Source: Streptomyces sp. HUAS ZL42
GTDB taxonomy: Bacteria > Actinomycetota > Actinomycetes > Streptomycetales > Streptomycetaceae
Direction: 5' to 3'
Assembly: GCF_040782645.1 (NCBI RefSeq)
Contig: NZ_CP160403.1
Coordinates: 1,178,001-1,242,000 of the forward strand
Length of the DNA stretch: 64,000 nt
Positions within the stretch are counted from its first letter, which is position 1. Every line of letters starts with the position of its first letter. Positions 16,944-25,705 of this stretch are shown in pieces. The notes below the pieces were generated by a model that ran no database searches, was not told the origin of the DNA, and saw only the letters and a list, made by a program, of their open reading frames with translations. Made by a program: the position numbers and the translations under genes.

Positions 16944-18872
16944 ATGCCGTCACCCGCCGGGCACCACTCCTCCTCGTCGGCCGGTCGACTCGCCGTGAAC
17001 AGAAGGGGGTTCCTCAGGACCTCGCTGGGCGGCTCGGCCGCGGTGCTGGCCGCGCCGACGTTCGCCGGATGGCTGGCCGCCGCGGACGCCAAGGCCGCCA
17101 CCGCCACCGCCGCGTTCGTGGACGACTACAGGACCAACGTCCTGGCGAACCTCACGCCCGAGACCAACGCCGTGGTGCGGATCCTCGGCGGCTTCGCCGA
17201 GGTCTGGAAGACGGGCGCCGCCTGGAACAGCGGAACGGTGCTGCGGCCCGAGGTGCTGCGCGCCAACATGCGCTACTGCGCCCGGATCACCTCCGCCCGC
17301 ACCGACGCGCAGGCGAAGGATGCCTTCCTCTACGACCGGCAGCACCAGAGCTACGCGATGATCGCCGGCCTGGGCCCGCTCGCCGAGCTGTACAAGGCGG
17401 GCGCCAAGGCGGTCACCTCGATCACGAGCGCGCCGGACACCACTCCCCCGACCACGATCAGCGACACCCTCCCGGCGAACGCCCCGGCCGGTTCCGCGAT
17501 CGGCGCGGGCTCGTACACCTCGGACCTCGGCCAGGTCGCCAAGCTGGTCGACACCGTGCGCGGCCCCTTCGCCTCCGGCAACCCCGCCAAGTACGCCTTC
17601 CAGTACCCGCGTCCGTGGCGCATGAACGAGGACAGCGAGGTCGTGGACACCGGGAGGACCGACGCGCTCGGCTACCCGGTCTACGACTCCCAGGTGGTCG
17701 TCGCCCCGCAGCTGCTGCGCCAGCGCAGCACCTCCCCGACGGACGACGGCGGCTTCCCCAGCGGCCACACCAACGCCTTCCACCTGGCGGGCCTCGCGTT
17801 CGCGTACGCGGTGCCCGAGCGCTTCCAGGAGCTGGTGACGCGCGCCTTCGAGCTCAGCCACACCCGGATCATGTCGGGCATGCACTCGACGGTCGACGTG
17901 ATGGGCGGCCGCATCATGGCCACCGCCCTGGCCGCCGCCGCGCTCGCCGACCCGGCGAACGCCGGCCTCAAGGCCGCGGCACGCGCCCAGGCCCTGGCGT
18001 ACTTCACCGGGAAGACCGGCACGACGGCCGACGCCCTGTTCGCGTACGCCCACTCGGACGCCGCCGACCCGTACGCGGACCGGAAGGCCAACGAGCGTGC
18101 GGTGCGCCCGCGTCTCACGTACGTGCTGACCCGCGAGGGCCGCAAGGAGCCCCTGACCGTGCCCAAGGGCGCCGAGGTGCTGCTGGAGACGCGGCAGCCG
18201 TACCTCACCGCCGACCAGCGGCGCGAGGTGCTGCGGACGACCGCGCTGCCCTCCGGCTACGTCCTGCTGGACGGCTTCGAGCAGTGGGGCCGGCTGAACC
18301 TGTTCGCCGCGGCGGACGGGTACGGCGCCTTCGACTCGGACGTGGCCGTCACGCTCGACGCGGCGGCGGGCGGCTTCCACGCGGCCGACAGCTGGCGCAA
18401 CGACATCGAGGGCGACGGCGGTCTGACCAAGCGGGGCACGGGCACGCTCACGCTGATCGGCCACAACAAGTACACGGGCGGGACCGTCGTGGAGGGCGGC
18501 GTGCTGGTCGCCGCCTCGTCGCACGCGCTCGGCCACGGTGATCTGCGGGTGACGGGCGGGACGCTGCGGCTGGAGAAGTCGGTGCAGGTCCACGGCACGT
18601 ACGCACAGGAGAACGGCACGCTGGACGTGACGCTGCGTTCCGGCCGCGGGCCCGCCCTCGAGGTGACGCGGCGGGCGCTGCTGGGCGGGGGCAGTGTGCT
18701 GTCCCTGCGGCTCGACGCCGAGAAGCCGCCGGCCCCGGGCAGCACGGTGCGTGTCGTCTGCGCTCCCGGGCTGCGCGGGCAGTTCGACCGCGTCGAGCTG
18801 AACTCCGACACGCTTCGGGCCGTACCTGTGTACACGGCGGAAGGTCTGTCGGTACGACTCCTGAAGCGGTAA
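16944..18872 (+). CDS. Tat-exported PAP2/vanadium-haloperoxidase-fold enzyme with C-terminal autotransporter-like repeats
   Basis: This protein of 642 residues is exported through the Tat pathway: NRRGFLRT (19-26) is followed by a hydrophobic stretch and a likely cleavage after ADAKA. The PAP2 motifs are PSGH (272-275) and Arg308, His314 and Asp318 in HTRIMSGMHSTVD. These residues bind phosphate or vanadate, so it is a secreted acid phosphatase or haloperoxidase relative. After about residue 480 the sequence changes to GDGGLTKRGTGTLTLIGHNK followed by YTGGTVVEGGVL, a passenger-associated repeat common in autotransporters of Gram-negative bacteria, and ends in a beta-rich region. Such a repeat in a Gram-positive secreted enzyme probably folds as a short beta-helix. 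Confidence 0.85.
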   Translation: MPSPAGHHSSSSAGRLAVNRRGFLRTSLGGSAAVLAAPTFAGWLAAADAKAATATAAFVDDYRTNVLANLTPETNAVVRILGGFAEVWKTGAAWNSGTVLRPEVLRANMRYCARITSARTDAQAKDAFLYDRQHQSYAMIAGLGPLAELYKAGAKAVTSITSAPDTTPPTTISDTLPANAPAGSAIGAGSYTSDLGQVAKLVDTVRGPFASGNPAKYAFQYPRPWRMNEDSEVVDTGRTDALGYPVYDSQVVVAPQLLRQRSTSPTDDGGFPSGHTNAFHLAGLAFAYAVPERFQELVTRAFELSHTRIMSGMHSTVDVMGGRIMATALAAAALADPANAGLKAAARAQALAYFTGKTGTTADALFAYAHSDAADPYADRKANERAVRPRLTYVLTREGRKEPLTVPKGAEVLLETRQPYLTADQRREVLRTTALPSGYVLLDGFEQWGRLNLFAAADGYGAFDSDVAVTLDAAAGGFHAADSWRNDIEGDGGLTKRGTGTLTLIGHNKYTGGTVVEGGVLVAASSHALGHGDLRVTGGTLRLEKSVQVHGTYAQENGTLDVTLRSGRGPALEVTRRALLGGGSVLSLRLDAEKPPAPGSTVRVVCAPGLRGQFDRVELNSDTLRAVPVYTAEGLSVRLLKR

Positions 18873-18963
18873 CGCCTCCCTGGCGGGAGGTGATGCAGAG
18901 TGAGCCCATGAGGCGCCTCTGGATCTCTCCCGCCCCCGCGCGGCCGGTGTCACCGCGGGGCGG

Positions 18964-20634
18964 ATGATGACGCGCGAACTGCACTCGGTCCTGGCCCCGG
19001 AGGCACTCTCCGGCGATCCCGCGGCGCGGCCGTCGCGGTGGTCCCGGCCGTCCGCGGGACGCTGGGTGCTTCCGCTCCTCGTGGTCGTGCTGCTGGCGCA
19101 GATGGCGTTCGCGATGGTGACCACGGCCGTGCAGCAGACCCCGACCATCGACGAGCCGGTGTACGTCGGCACGGCCGCCGGGTATCTGCACGGGGAGGGT
19201 CTGCGCTACAACCCCGAGCATCCGCCCCTGGGCAAGCTGGTCGTGGGCGCCGGGGTGGCCCTCGCGGACCCGCACGTCGACACGTCGTTCACGGGAACGC
19301 AGGAGCGACTGGGCCCGCATCTGCTGTACGAGTCGGGCAACGACCCCTGGCGGCTGATGCTGTGGGCCCGGCTGCCGGTGATCGTGCTGACCCTGCTGTT
19401 CGGGCTGGTCGTCTTCGCCTTCGCAAAGGAACTCGCCGGCCGGGCGGCCGCGCTTGCGGCGCTCGCCCTGTACTCGTTCTCCCCCGACGTCATCGCCCAC
19501 GGATCGCTGGCCACCCTCGATGTGCCGATGGCCGGATTCCTGCTGACATCGGTGTGGCTGCTGTGGCGGGCGAGCCGCCGGCCGCGGCTGTATCTGCCGC
19601 TCGCCGGGGCGGCGCTGGGAGCGGCGGTGGCCACGAAGATGAGCGCGCTGCCGGCGGTTGCGGTGCTGCTGGTGCTGGCCGCCCTGCCGGAGTGGCGCGG
19701 CCGCGCCACGAGGTGGGGGCGGGCGCTGCTCCGGCCGGCAGTCGTGGCGGGGGCCGTCGTCGCCGTCGTGTGGGCGGCGTATCTGGTGGTCGATCCCCGG
19801 CTGCGCTGGACGTCGCAGGTGCATGTGCCGACCGTGCACGGGATGCGCGGGCTCCTGGTGGACCTGATGCCGTTCCCTGAGGCCTACCGGGACGGCATGC
19901 GCATCCAGTTCGGCCTCGAGAACGACCCCTGGCAGGGCTTCCTGTTCGGCCGCCTCTACACCGGCTCGCTCTGGTACTACCTGCCGGCCGCGCTGCTGGT
20001 GAAGACCCCCCTGGGCATGCTCGCGCTGTGGGCGGCCGGAGCCGTCGCCATGGTGACGGTGCGGCGGCTGCGGCCCGCGGCGCCGTACGTGCTCGTGCCC
20101 GCCGCGGTGCTGCTGGCCGCGGCCATGGAGGGGTCACGGGACTTCGGCACCCGGTACGCGGTGTTCCTGCCGATGTTCCTGGCGGTGGCGGCGGGCTGCG
20201 TGCTCACGGTGCGGTGGCGGTGGGGCCCGGTGGTGACGGCGGCGCTGGTGGCGTTCGTCGGGGTCAGTTCGCTGCGGACGTACCCCTACTACCTGCCGTA
20301 CGCCAACGAGGCGTTCGGCGGACCGGCCCGGACCCATCTGCTGCTGCACGACTCCAACGTGGACTGGGGCCAGGACCTCGGCCGGCTGGCGGACCGGCTG
20401 CGCGAGCGGTACCGGGGCGAGCGGATCTGGCTCGTCTACAAGGGCAGCGGCGTGCCGTCCTACTACGGCATCCACGCGTCCGACCCGCTCACGGTGCCCG
20501 CCGGTCGGGTGCACGGGCTGCTGGCAGTGTCGGACTCCGCCGCGGCCAAGGCGAAGGGGCGGTTGGCCGAGCTCATCGACAGCAGCCGTCCGGTCGACGA
20601 GGTCGGTCATTCGATCACGATCTACCGGCGCTGA
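18964..20634 (+). CDS. Membrane glycosyltransferase of the GT39/PMT-like group
   Basis: This integral membrane protein of 556 residues has roughly nine to eleven hydrophobic segments. The first loop after the N-terminal helix carries TIDEPVYVGTAAGYLHGEG then YNPEHPPLGKL. In this position GT39-type enzymes keep acidic catalytic residues (here Asp-Glu) followed by HPP. They move a mannosyl or other sugar from a polyprenyl phosphate to protein or lipid outside the membrane. The C-terminal soluble part (LLLHDSNVDWGQDLGRLADR) is the domain usually seen in this actinobacterial group. It starts with a double ATG at 18964 and 18967, with no strong ribosome site. It lies 91 bp after the PAP2-type gene on the same strand. 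Confidence 0.8.
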   Translation: MMTRELHSVLAPEALSGDPAARPSRWSRPSAGRWVLPLLVVVLLAQMAFAMVTTAVQQTPTIDEPVYVGTAAGYLHGEGLRYNPEHPPLGKLVVGAGVALADPHVDTSFTGTQERLGPHLLYESGNDPWRLMLWARLPVIVLTLLFGLVVFAFAKELAGRAAALAALALYSFSPDVIAHGSLATLDVPMAGFLLTSVWLLWRASRRPRLYLPLAGAALGAAVATKMSALPAVAVLLVLAALPEWRGRATRWGRALLRPAVVAGAVVAVVWAAYLVVDPRLRWTSQVHVPTVHGMRGLLVDLMPFPEAYRDGMRIQFGLENDPWQGFLFGRLYTGSLWYYLPAALLVKTPLGMLALWAAGAVAMVTVRRLRPAAPYVLVPAAVLLAAAMEGSRDFGTRYAVFLPMFLAVAAGCVLTVRWRWGPVVTAALVAFVGVSSLRTYPYYLPYANEAFGGPARTHLLLHDSNVDWGQDLGRLADRLRERYRGERIWLVYKGSGVPSYYGIHASDPLTVPAGRVHGLLAVSDSAAAKAKGRLAELIDSSRPVDEVGHSITIYRR

Positions 20635-20734
20635 TCCGCGGGCACCGAGTGCACTCGACGTTCTCCGGCAGGCCCTGGTCAGCACGGTCCGTGAGCTATG
20701 TTGAGTCCTCGTGGGAGACAAAGGAGGCGCACCC

Positions 20735-21658
20735 GTGCCATCGCCGCAGCAGGCACGCGCGCAGGCATCCGCGATCACCTCGGGAAAGACGGCTCCGGAG
20801 GCAGAGGCCTCACCGACTTCCCAGCTCAGAGCACTCTTCGACGGGCCTCGCCTGTCCCCCGGGCAGCGACGCGTCGCCCAGTACCTGATCGAGCACATCA
20901 CCGAGGCGGCGTTCCTCTCGATCACCGATCTCGCGGACCGCGTCGGCGTCAGCCAGCCCTCGGTGACGCGTTTCGCGGCCGCCGTCGGCTTCAGCGGTTA
21001 CCCCGCGCTACGGGAGAAGCTCCAGTCGATCGCGCTCGGCACCCTCCCCGGCGGCCCCGCGGCGGCCGAGGAGAACGGGAGCAACGAGCTGCAGGCGGCG
21101 GTCGACGCCGAGATCGAGAACCTGGAGAACCTGCGCCGGGACTTCGCCGACCCCGACCAGGTCATCGACATCGGCCGCAGGCTGTCGGAGTCCACCCCGC
21201 TGACCATCCTCGGGCTGCGCATCTCCGCGTCGCTCGCCGAGTACTTCGCCTACGCGGCACGCCGTATCCACCCGGACGTACGGCTGGTGACCCGGGGCGG
21301 CAGCGTCGCCTACGACGCGCTGCTGCAGTCGCGGGAGGCGGGCGGCACCTGGGTGCTGGCGTTCTCGATGCCCCGGCACGCCCAGGAGACCCTCACCGCG
21401 GTACGGGTCGCGCGCAGCGCCGGTCTCAAGGTCGCGCTCGTCACCGATCTGGCGCTCGGCCCGGTGGCCGACGAGGCCGACGTCACCTTCGCCACCGGCA
21501 CCGGCTCCCGCCTGGTCTTCGACTCCTACGCGGCGCCCGGAGTGATGGCCGCCGCGCTGCTGCAGGCCATGACCGACGCGGGTCCGGAGCGCACCCAGGC
21601 GCGGCTCGAGGAGTACGAGCAGATCGCCGAGCAGCACCAGTTCTTCCTCAGGGACTGA
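20735..21658 (+). CDS. MurR/RpiR-family transcriptional regulator
   Basis: This 307-residue regulator has an N-terminal HTH_6 domain (about 33-105: LSPGQRRVAQYLIEHITEAA, ITDLADRVGVSQPSVTRFAA) and a C-terminal SIS sugar-phosphate binding domain (about 140-290: LTILGLRISASLAEYFAYAA, WVLAFSMPRHAQETLTAVRV). RpiR proteins sense phosphosugars and often control amino-sugar catabolism. GTG at 20735 is chosen because AGGAGG lies 7 bp upstream; an earlier GTG at 20711 has nothing comparable. No target gene is directly adjacent, so its regulon may be elsewhere, possibly including the sugar kinase or the ABC loci in this window. Confidence 0.85.
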   Translation: MPSPQQARAQASAITSGKTAPEAEASPTSQLRALFDGPRLSPGQRRVAQYLIEHITEAAFLSITDLADRVGVSQPSVTRFAAAVGFSGYPALREKLQSIALGTLPGGPAAAEENGSNELQAAVDAEIENLENLRRDFADPDQVIDIGRRLSESTPLTILGLRISASLAEYFAYAARRIHPDVRLVTRGGSVAYDALLQSREAGGTWVLAFSMPRHAQETLTAVRVARSAGLKVALVTDLALGPVADEADVTFATGTGSRLVFDSYAAPGVMAAALLQAMTDAGPERTQARLEEYEQIAEQHQFFLRD

Positions 21659-21790
21659 TCCCCTCATAAAGTGCCACAAGGGGAGCAATCACTTTAAATC
21701 GCGCATGAATGTTTTCATACGTCTTGCAAAGCGGACGGCATATATAAATACTGCTCACGGCCGCACCGCCCGCACAGGGCACCCGAACGG
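21659..21790. other. AT-rich intergenic stretch with promoter-like elements
   Basis: This 130-bp part of the gap after the RpiR gene is conspicuously A+T-rich for this genome. It contains ATGAATGTTTTCAT (21705-21718, arms ATGAA and TTCAT) and CATATATAAATA (21739-21750). It may be a regulated promoter for the following small gene. No coding frame is convincing. Confidence 0.5.
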
Positions 21791-21862
21791 GCACCCCGAG
21801 CCGCCGTCCCCTACCCGCGTCGGCGTGAGGGTGTTCGGGGCCTCGCCTGAGCGAGCGCCCGT

Positions 21863-21896
21863 GGCGGCCCCGGTCCTCCCCTAGGCCGGGGCCGCC
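21863..21896. terminator. Strong GC-rich hairpin
   Basis: GGCGGCCCCGG (21863-21873) pairs perfectly with CCGGGGCCGCC (21886-21896) across a 12-base loop. It lies downstream of the RpiR gene and about 50 bp before the next start. It could be a terminator or a 5'-leader attenuator; no U-tract follows, as is common in Streptomyces. Confidence 0.55.
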
Positions 21897-21946
21897 CCCA
21901 ACCCGTCGGACCATCCCTCCGACACCGCCCACCGGAAGCGATGATC

Positions 21947-22321
21947 ATGCCCCTGACGACCACGCGCCTCAGCCCGGACTGGCCCTGCCAGGTCAAGACA
22001 CCCGGCAGCTACGACTGGGAGCGTTCGGCTGCCAAGTGGCTGCGCGAGCTCGTACCGGCACGCTATGCCGGCTATCCGGCGATGCTGCGCCACCCGGTGC
22101 TGCTGGCCCGCCATGCTCAGATCCAGGTCCAGCACGAGATCCGCGTGGCCCGCACGGCCCTGCAGACGGCACGCGCGGACCTGCCGCGGCTCGGCCTGCC
22201 CGAGTCGGTCATCGAGCACACGATCAAGCTGTACGCCGCCGAGGTCATGCAGTTGCAGCACATCGCACGCAGCGTCCGTGCGGTCACTCAGGCGCTGACC
22301 GACCACAACGCCGGACGCTGA
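21947..22321 (+). CDS. Conserved hypothetical protein
   Basis: This soluble 124-residue protein is mostly helical: WERSAAKWLRELVPARYAGY, HAQIQVQHEIRVARTALQTA and MQLQHIARSVRAVTQALTDH. The regular heptad-like hydrophobic spacing in the second half suggests a helical hairpin. I chose the ATG at 21947 because GGAAG lies 8 bp upstream; the ATG at 21941 is too close to that site. It has a long leader with an AT-rich promoter-like stretch and a hairpin, which suggests regulation. The function is unknown. Confidence 0.7.
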   Translation: MPLTTTRLSPDWPCQVKTPGSYDWERSAAKWLRELVPARYAGYPAMLRHPVLLARHAQIQVQHEIRVARTALQTARADLPRLGLPESVIEHTIKLYAAEVMQLQHIARSVRAVTQALTDHNAGR

Positions 22322-22335
22322 GGGCGGGACTGCCC

Positions 22336-22437
22336 TCAGTCGTCGTCGCGGTGTCGCACGTACCAGAGAACGCCCACGACCATGGCCAGCAGGAAGACGG
22401 TGGGCAGCACCAGGCCCGGGATGCGGGAGCCGTTCAT
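22336..22437 (-). CDS. Very small single-pass membrane protein (33 residues)
   Basis: On the minus strand an ATG at 22437 opens a 33-codon frame: a short polar start (MNGSRIPG), one hydrophobic helix (LVLPTVFLLAMVVGVLWYV), then the charged end RHRDDD. The pattern of a tail-anchored small membrane protein, with a basic-acidic cytoplasmic end, and its neat fit in the gap support it as real. The family is unknown. It converges with the preceding small gene and ends 15 bp from it. Confidence 0.6.
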   Translation of the reverse strand: MNGSRIPGLVLPTVFLLAMVVGVLWYVRHRDDD

Positions 22438-22566
22438 CGATATGGCCTTACGGTCGTGCGGCGGACCGCCCCACGCGTCCGCTCCAGCCCATAGTGGGGG
22501 CCTCACGGTACTGCGCCACCCGGGCTTTCCCCAGATGTTGCGCGCTGTTCGAAACGAGCCGCTCAG

Positions 22567-23211
22567 TCAACCGCCCGTTCGAGACTCCAGGTCGCGCCGG
22601 GTGTCGTCGCCGTAGACGCCGTTCTCGTCGCCGCGGATGCCGTACCAGAGCTGGAAACGGGCCACGGCCTCGGTGAGGACGGTGTCGTAACGGCCGTCGG
22701 TGGAGCCGTTGTCGTACACGTTGGGAATGCGCCGCAGGCGCTCCTGAAGGTCCGTCACCTCCGGGCCGGTCGCCCCCTCCCGGAGGGTGCCGGGGCCGTC
22801 GGGGTCGGCCGAGGCCGGGGCGGACGGAGCGGGGGCGGTCGTCGTCGGGGGCGCGGGCGCGGCCGTCGCGGCGTTACGGCCCGGCAGCAGGAGGGCGCAG
22901 CCGAAGCCGACCAGGGCCGCGGCGGACACGCCGACCGCGATGGCGGCGCGGCGCAGCCCGGAACCGGAGGCGGGCCGCTCGCGGCGCCGTGCCGGGCGCC
23001 TGCCGTCGGACGTGACGGTCGGCAGCTCCTGCGTGTCGTCCTCGGTTGCGGTGGCCCCCCTCGGCACTCGCACAGGTTCGTGGGCCCCGCTGTCCTGCGT
23101 CAGTTCCCGGAACAGTTCCGCGAGGGCGTCGGTGCGGCGGGGGCGCAGGACGACGATGGGTTCGAGGACCTGGTGGTCCTGCGGCTCTCCGGGTTCGGCC
23201 GGCGTCGGCAC
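22567..23211 (-). CDS. Membrane-anchored protein with a peptidoglycan-binding domain
   Basis: This 214-residue protein has a cytoplasmic N-terminus of about 90 residues that is acidic then Arg-rich (RRPARRRERP), one transmembrane helix (about 95-112, AIAVGVSAAALVGFGCALLL), a Pro/Thr/Ala linker and a C-terminal PG_binding_1 domain (about 155-214: LREGATGPEVTDLQERLRRI, then RYDTVLTEAVARFQLWYGI). The topology places the wall-binding part outside the cell. The long cytoplasmic tail is common in Streptomyces proteins located beside sigma factor or sensor genes, but no such partner is here. It reads from GTG at 23211. Confidence 0.8.
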   Translation of the reverse strand: MPTPAEPGEPQDHQVLEPIVVLRPRRTDALAELFRELTQDSGAHEPVRVPRGATATEDDTQELPTVTSDGRRPARRRERPASGSGLRRAAIAVGVSAAALVGFGCALLLPGRNAATAAPAPPTTTAPAPSAPASADPDGPGTLREGATGPEVTDLQERLRRIPNVYDNGSTDGRYDTVLTEAVARFQLWYGIRGDENGVYGDDTRRDLESRTGG

Positions 23212-23272
23212 GCTGGTCTCCTTCCGTCCCTTGGATCCCCGAGGAGTGATACGGGCGGTCCGCCTTCCGGGT

Positions 23273-24100
23273 TCAGCGTGCGAGGAACCGGCGCAGGGAA
23301 TCCTTCGTCGCGGCCACGAAGGCGTCCCGCCCGGCGTCGTCCAGCGCCTCCAGGGACAGGTAGGGATTGAGGTCCTCCAGCTCGACCAGCAGGAGCTCGC
23401 CGTCCGGGGCGCGGCACGCGTCGACGCGCTGGATGCCGTGATCGAGGCCGTTCCACTCGATGAAGCGGCGGGCGAACTCCAGATCGTCAGCGGTGGGTTC
23501 GTACCGCTCCAGCTGCCAGCGCCGGTCGGTGTGCGGGGCGTACAGGGCGTACTGGAAGTCGTGGTCGACGAAGTAGAACGAGACCTCGTAGGCGAAGTCG
23601 ATGCACGGCTGGACCAGCACGGTTCCGTCGATGAGGCCGCCCAGGCTCTCGACGGTGACGATCCGCAGGCCCAGGGAGTCGGCGCCGAGCTTGGGTTTGA
23701 CGACGTAACGGTCCGCCTCCGGCAGGCGGTCGAGGTGCTCCGGGCGGTCGACGGTGGGGATGACCGGGTGGCCGGCGGCGCTCAGGTCCAGGAGGTATTG
23801 CTTGCCCGCCATGTCGGCCTTGCCGGTGAGCGGGTTGTACACGCGCGTGCCGCTGCGGACCGCGCGCTCGCGGAACGCCTCGTACTCCGCCCGGTACGAC
23901 AGGACGGGACCGCTGTTGCGGACGACCACGGCGTCGAAGTCGTCCATGAGCGCGCTCGCGTCGAGCGGATGGCACAGGGCCAGGTCGAAGTCCTCGCGGA
24001 GGCGGGCGGTCAGCTGGATGTCCTCGTCGCAGTAGCGGCGCCCGCGGGCCTGGTACGCGAGGTCGGTGACATAGAGGATGCGGGGGCGGACGGGGGGCAC
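23273..24100 (-). CDS. ATP-grasp-like protein of unknown substrate
   Basis: This soluble 275-residue protein begins RPRILYVTDLAYQARGRRYC with a Rossmann-like first strand. It continues with FDAVVVRNSGPVLSYRAEYE, then YVVKPKLGADSLGLRIVTVE, the nucleotide-binding-like strand and loop of ATP-grasp enzymes, and ends VDACRAPDGELLLVELEDLNP, where the acidic ELEDLNP resembles the metal-binding motif. It is most likely a carboxylate-amine ligase of unknown substrate. GTG at 24100 has GAGGAG 8 bp upstream. It diverges from a MarR gene, so regulation by it is plausible. Confidence 0.65.
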   Translation of the reverse strand: MPPVRPRILYVTDLAYQARGRRYCDEDIQLTARLREDFDLALCHPLDASALMDDFDAVVVRNSGPVLSYRAEYEAFRERAVRSGTRVYNPLTGKADMAGKQYLLDLSAAGHPVIPTVDRPEHLDRLPEADRYVVKPKLGADSLGLRIVTVESLGGLIDGTVLVQPCIDFAYEVSFYFVDHDFQYALYAPHTDRRWQLERYEPTADDLEFARRFIEWNGLDHGIQRVDACRAPDGELLLVELEDLNPYLSLEALDDAGRDAFVAATKDSLRRFLAR

Positions 24101-24268
24101 GCTGGGGACTCCTCGAGGTCTGCGGGTGGCGGCGGGCGCAGAAAGGTTACGTCGGACCGGTGGGGAAGTCCCCGCGCGGCCTGTCGATCTCCGTACAATT
24201 TGATACCGAACGACCGCGCGGGCCGACCGGCCCAGCGGTCCTTGCCGAATCGACCGAAGGAGCCGCCC

Positions 24269-24841
24269 GTGCCCGGCCAGCGTTCCATCACCGAAGCCGA
24301 GCGGCTCGCGTCGGCGAAACTCGGCGGAACCCCCATCCGCCGGGAGCAGATGGCGGCCGTGGCGAACATCTACCGGGCCGCCTCCGCGGTGCGCCAGCAC
24401 CTGGAGAACTCCGTGTTGCGCGGCTCGGACCTGACCTGGACGGCGTTCGTCGTGCTGTGGGTGGTGTGGGTGTGGGGCGAGTCGGAGACCCGGCACGTGG
24501 CCGAGGAGGCCGGGATCTCCAAGGGCACCCTCACGGGCGTGGCACGCACCCTGGAGTCGCGCGGCCTGCTGCGGCGGGCCGATCACCCGACCGACGGCCG
24601 GCTGGTCCTGCTGAGCCTCACCGACAAGGGCGAGGAGCTCATGCAGCAGGTCTTCCCCGAATTCAACGAGGAGGAGGCCTTCGTCACGGCACAGCTCAGC
24701 GACGCCGAGTGCCGGGGGCTCGCGGAGTCGCTGCGCCGGGTGGTGCTCCAGGTCGAGGAGCACGGCGAGGAGCGCCGCCGCACCCTGCTGAACGGCGCCG
24801 AGCCCGCGCCGCGGCGCAGCGGGCGACGGCCGCGGACCTGA
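24269..24841 (+). CDS. MarR-family transcriptional regulator
   Basis: This 190-residue regulator carries the MarR winged helix at about 45-125: LTWTAFVVLWVVWVWGESET, HVAEEAGISKGTLTGVARTL, and the wing RADHPTDGRLVLLSLTDKG, which includes the DxR-type motif. The C-terminal tail is charged (EEHGEERRRTLLNG). GTG at 24269 has GAAGGAG 6-7 bp upstream. It lies 168 bp from the divergent ATP-grasp-like gene, its most likely target. The sensed ligand is unknown. Confidence 0.85.
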   Translation: MPGQRSITEAERLASAKLGGTPIRREQMAAVANIYRAASAVRQHLENSVLRGSDLTWTAFVVLWVVWVWGESETRHVAEEAGISKGTLTGVARTLESRGLLRRADHPTDGRLVLLSLTDKGEELMQQVFPEFNEEEAFVTAQLSDAECRGLAESLRRVVLQVEEHGEERRRTLLNGAEPAPRRSGRRPRT

Positions 24842-24869
24842 GACGTCGGAGCGAGGGGCCACAGCGAAG

Positions 24870-24904
24870 GGCACTCAGTTCCCACACAGAGGGAACTGAG
24901 TGCC
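24870..24904. promoter_or_regulatory. 35-bp perfect palindrome, probable TetR operator
   Basis: GGCACTCAGTTCCC (24870-24883), a 7-base spacer and GGGAACTGAGTGCC (24891-24904) form a perfect inverted repeat with 14-bp arms. It ends 32 bp before the TetR start codon, the expected place for an autorepression site. Confidence 0.8.
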
Positions 24905-24936
24905 ATCAAGCCCGGTCAGGTGCTACGTTCCCCTCC

Positions 24937-25674
24937 ATGAGCTCCAGTGACAAGGCGGAGGCGAAGCCCCCCATGCGGGACGCCCTCATCGCGGCGGCCT
25001 TCCAGCTGTTCCTGGAGCGGGGCTACGAACAGACCACGGTCGACGACATCGTGGCGCTCGCCGGCGTCGGACGGCGGTCGTTCTTCCGCTACTTCCCCTC
25101 CAAGGAGGACGTGGTCTTCCCCGACCACGAGCGCTGTCTGGCCGACATGACGGCCTTCCTCGCCGCGAGCGACGACGAGCACGAGCCGGTGCAGCGCGTG
25201 TGCGACGCCGCCCGGCTCGTCCTGCGGATGTACGCCGAGAACCCGGCCTTCTCCGTGCAGCGCTACCGGCTCACGAAGAAGGTGCCCGGACTGCGGGCCT
25301 ACGAGCTTTCGGTGGTGTGGCGCTACGAGCGCGCCCTCGCCGAGTACCTGCGCGGGCGCTTCGCGGGCCGCCGCGACGGCAACCTGCGGGCGGATGTGAT
25401 CGCGGCGGCGGTCGTGGCGGCGCACAACAACGCGCTGCGCTCCTGGCTGCGTTCGGACGGAGAGGCCGACGCGAGCGCCACCGTGGACCATGCGATGGGA
25501 TATGTGCAGAACGCCTTCGGCTCGCCCGCCACACCACCGCCTGCAGCCGCATTCGCACCCTTCACGGCTTCCGCCGGCGAGGGGCCCGACGACGTGGTCG
25601 TGATCGTCTCCCGGCGGGGTGCGCCCCTGTGGCGCGTGGTGCAGGAGATCGAGACGACACTCGGGCGCGACTGA
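24937..25674 (+). CDS. TetR-family transcriptional regulator
   Basis: This 245-residue repressor has an N-terminal HTH (about 12-60: MRDALIAAAFQLFLERGYEQ, TTVDDIVALAGVGRRSFFRY, FPSKEDVVF). The ligand domain contains MYAENPAFSVQRYRLTKKVP followed by GLRAYELSVVWRYERALAEY. After about residue 195 there is an unusual extension (GSPATPPPAAAFAPFTASAG, then VVVIVSRRGAPLWRVVQEIE) that most TetR proteins lack. ATG at 24937 is downstream of the perfect palindrome. A related half-site lies before the next gene. TetR proteins of this type often control acyl-CoA metabolism, which fits the OB-fold/zinc-ribbon neighbour. Confidence 0.85.
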   Translation: MSSSDKAEAKPPMRDALIAAAFQLFLERGYEQTTVDDIVALAGVGRRSFFRYFPSKEDVVFPDHERCLADMTAFLAASDDEHEPVQRVCDAARLVLRMYAENPAFSVQRYRLTKKVPGLRAYELSVVWRYERALAEYLRGRFAGRRDGNLRADVIAAAVVAAHNNALRSWLRSDGEADASATVDHAMGYVQNAFGSPATPPPAAAFAPFTASAGEGPDDVVVIVSRRGAPLWRVVQEIETTLGRD

Positions 25675-25705
25675 GTCGAAAATTTGGGGTACGGAGTGCC
25701 TTTAC

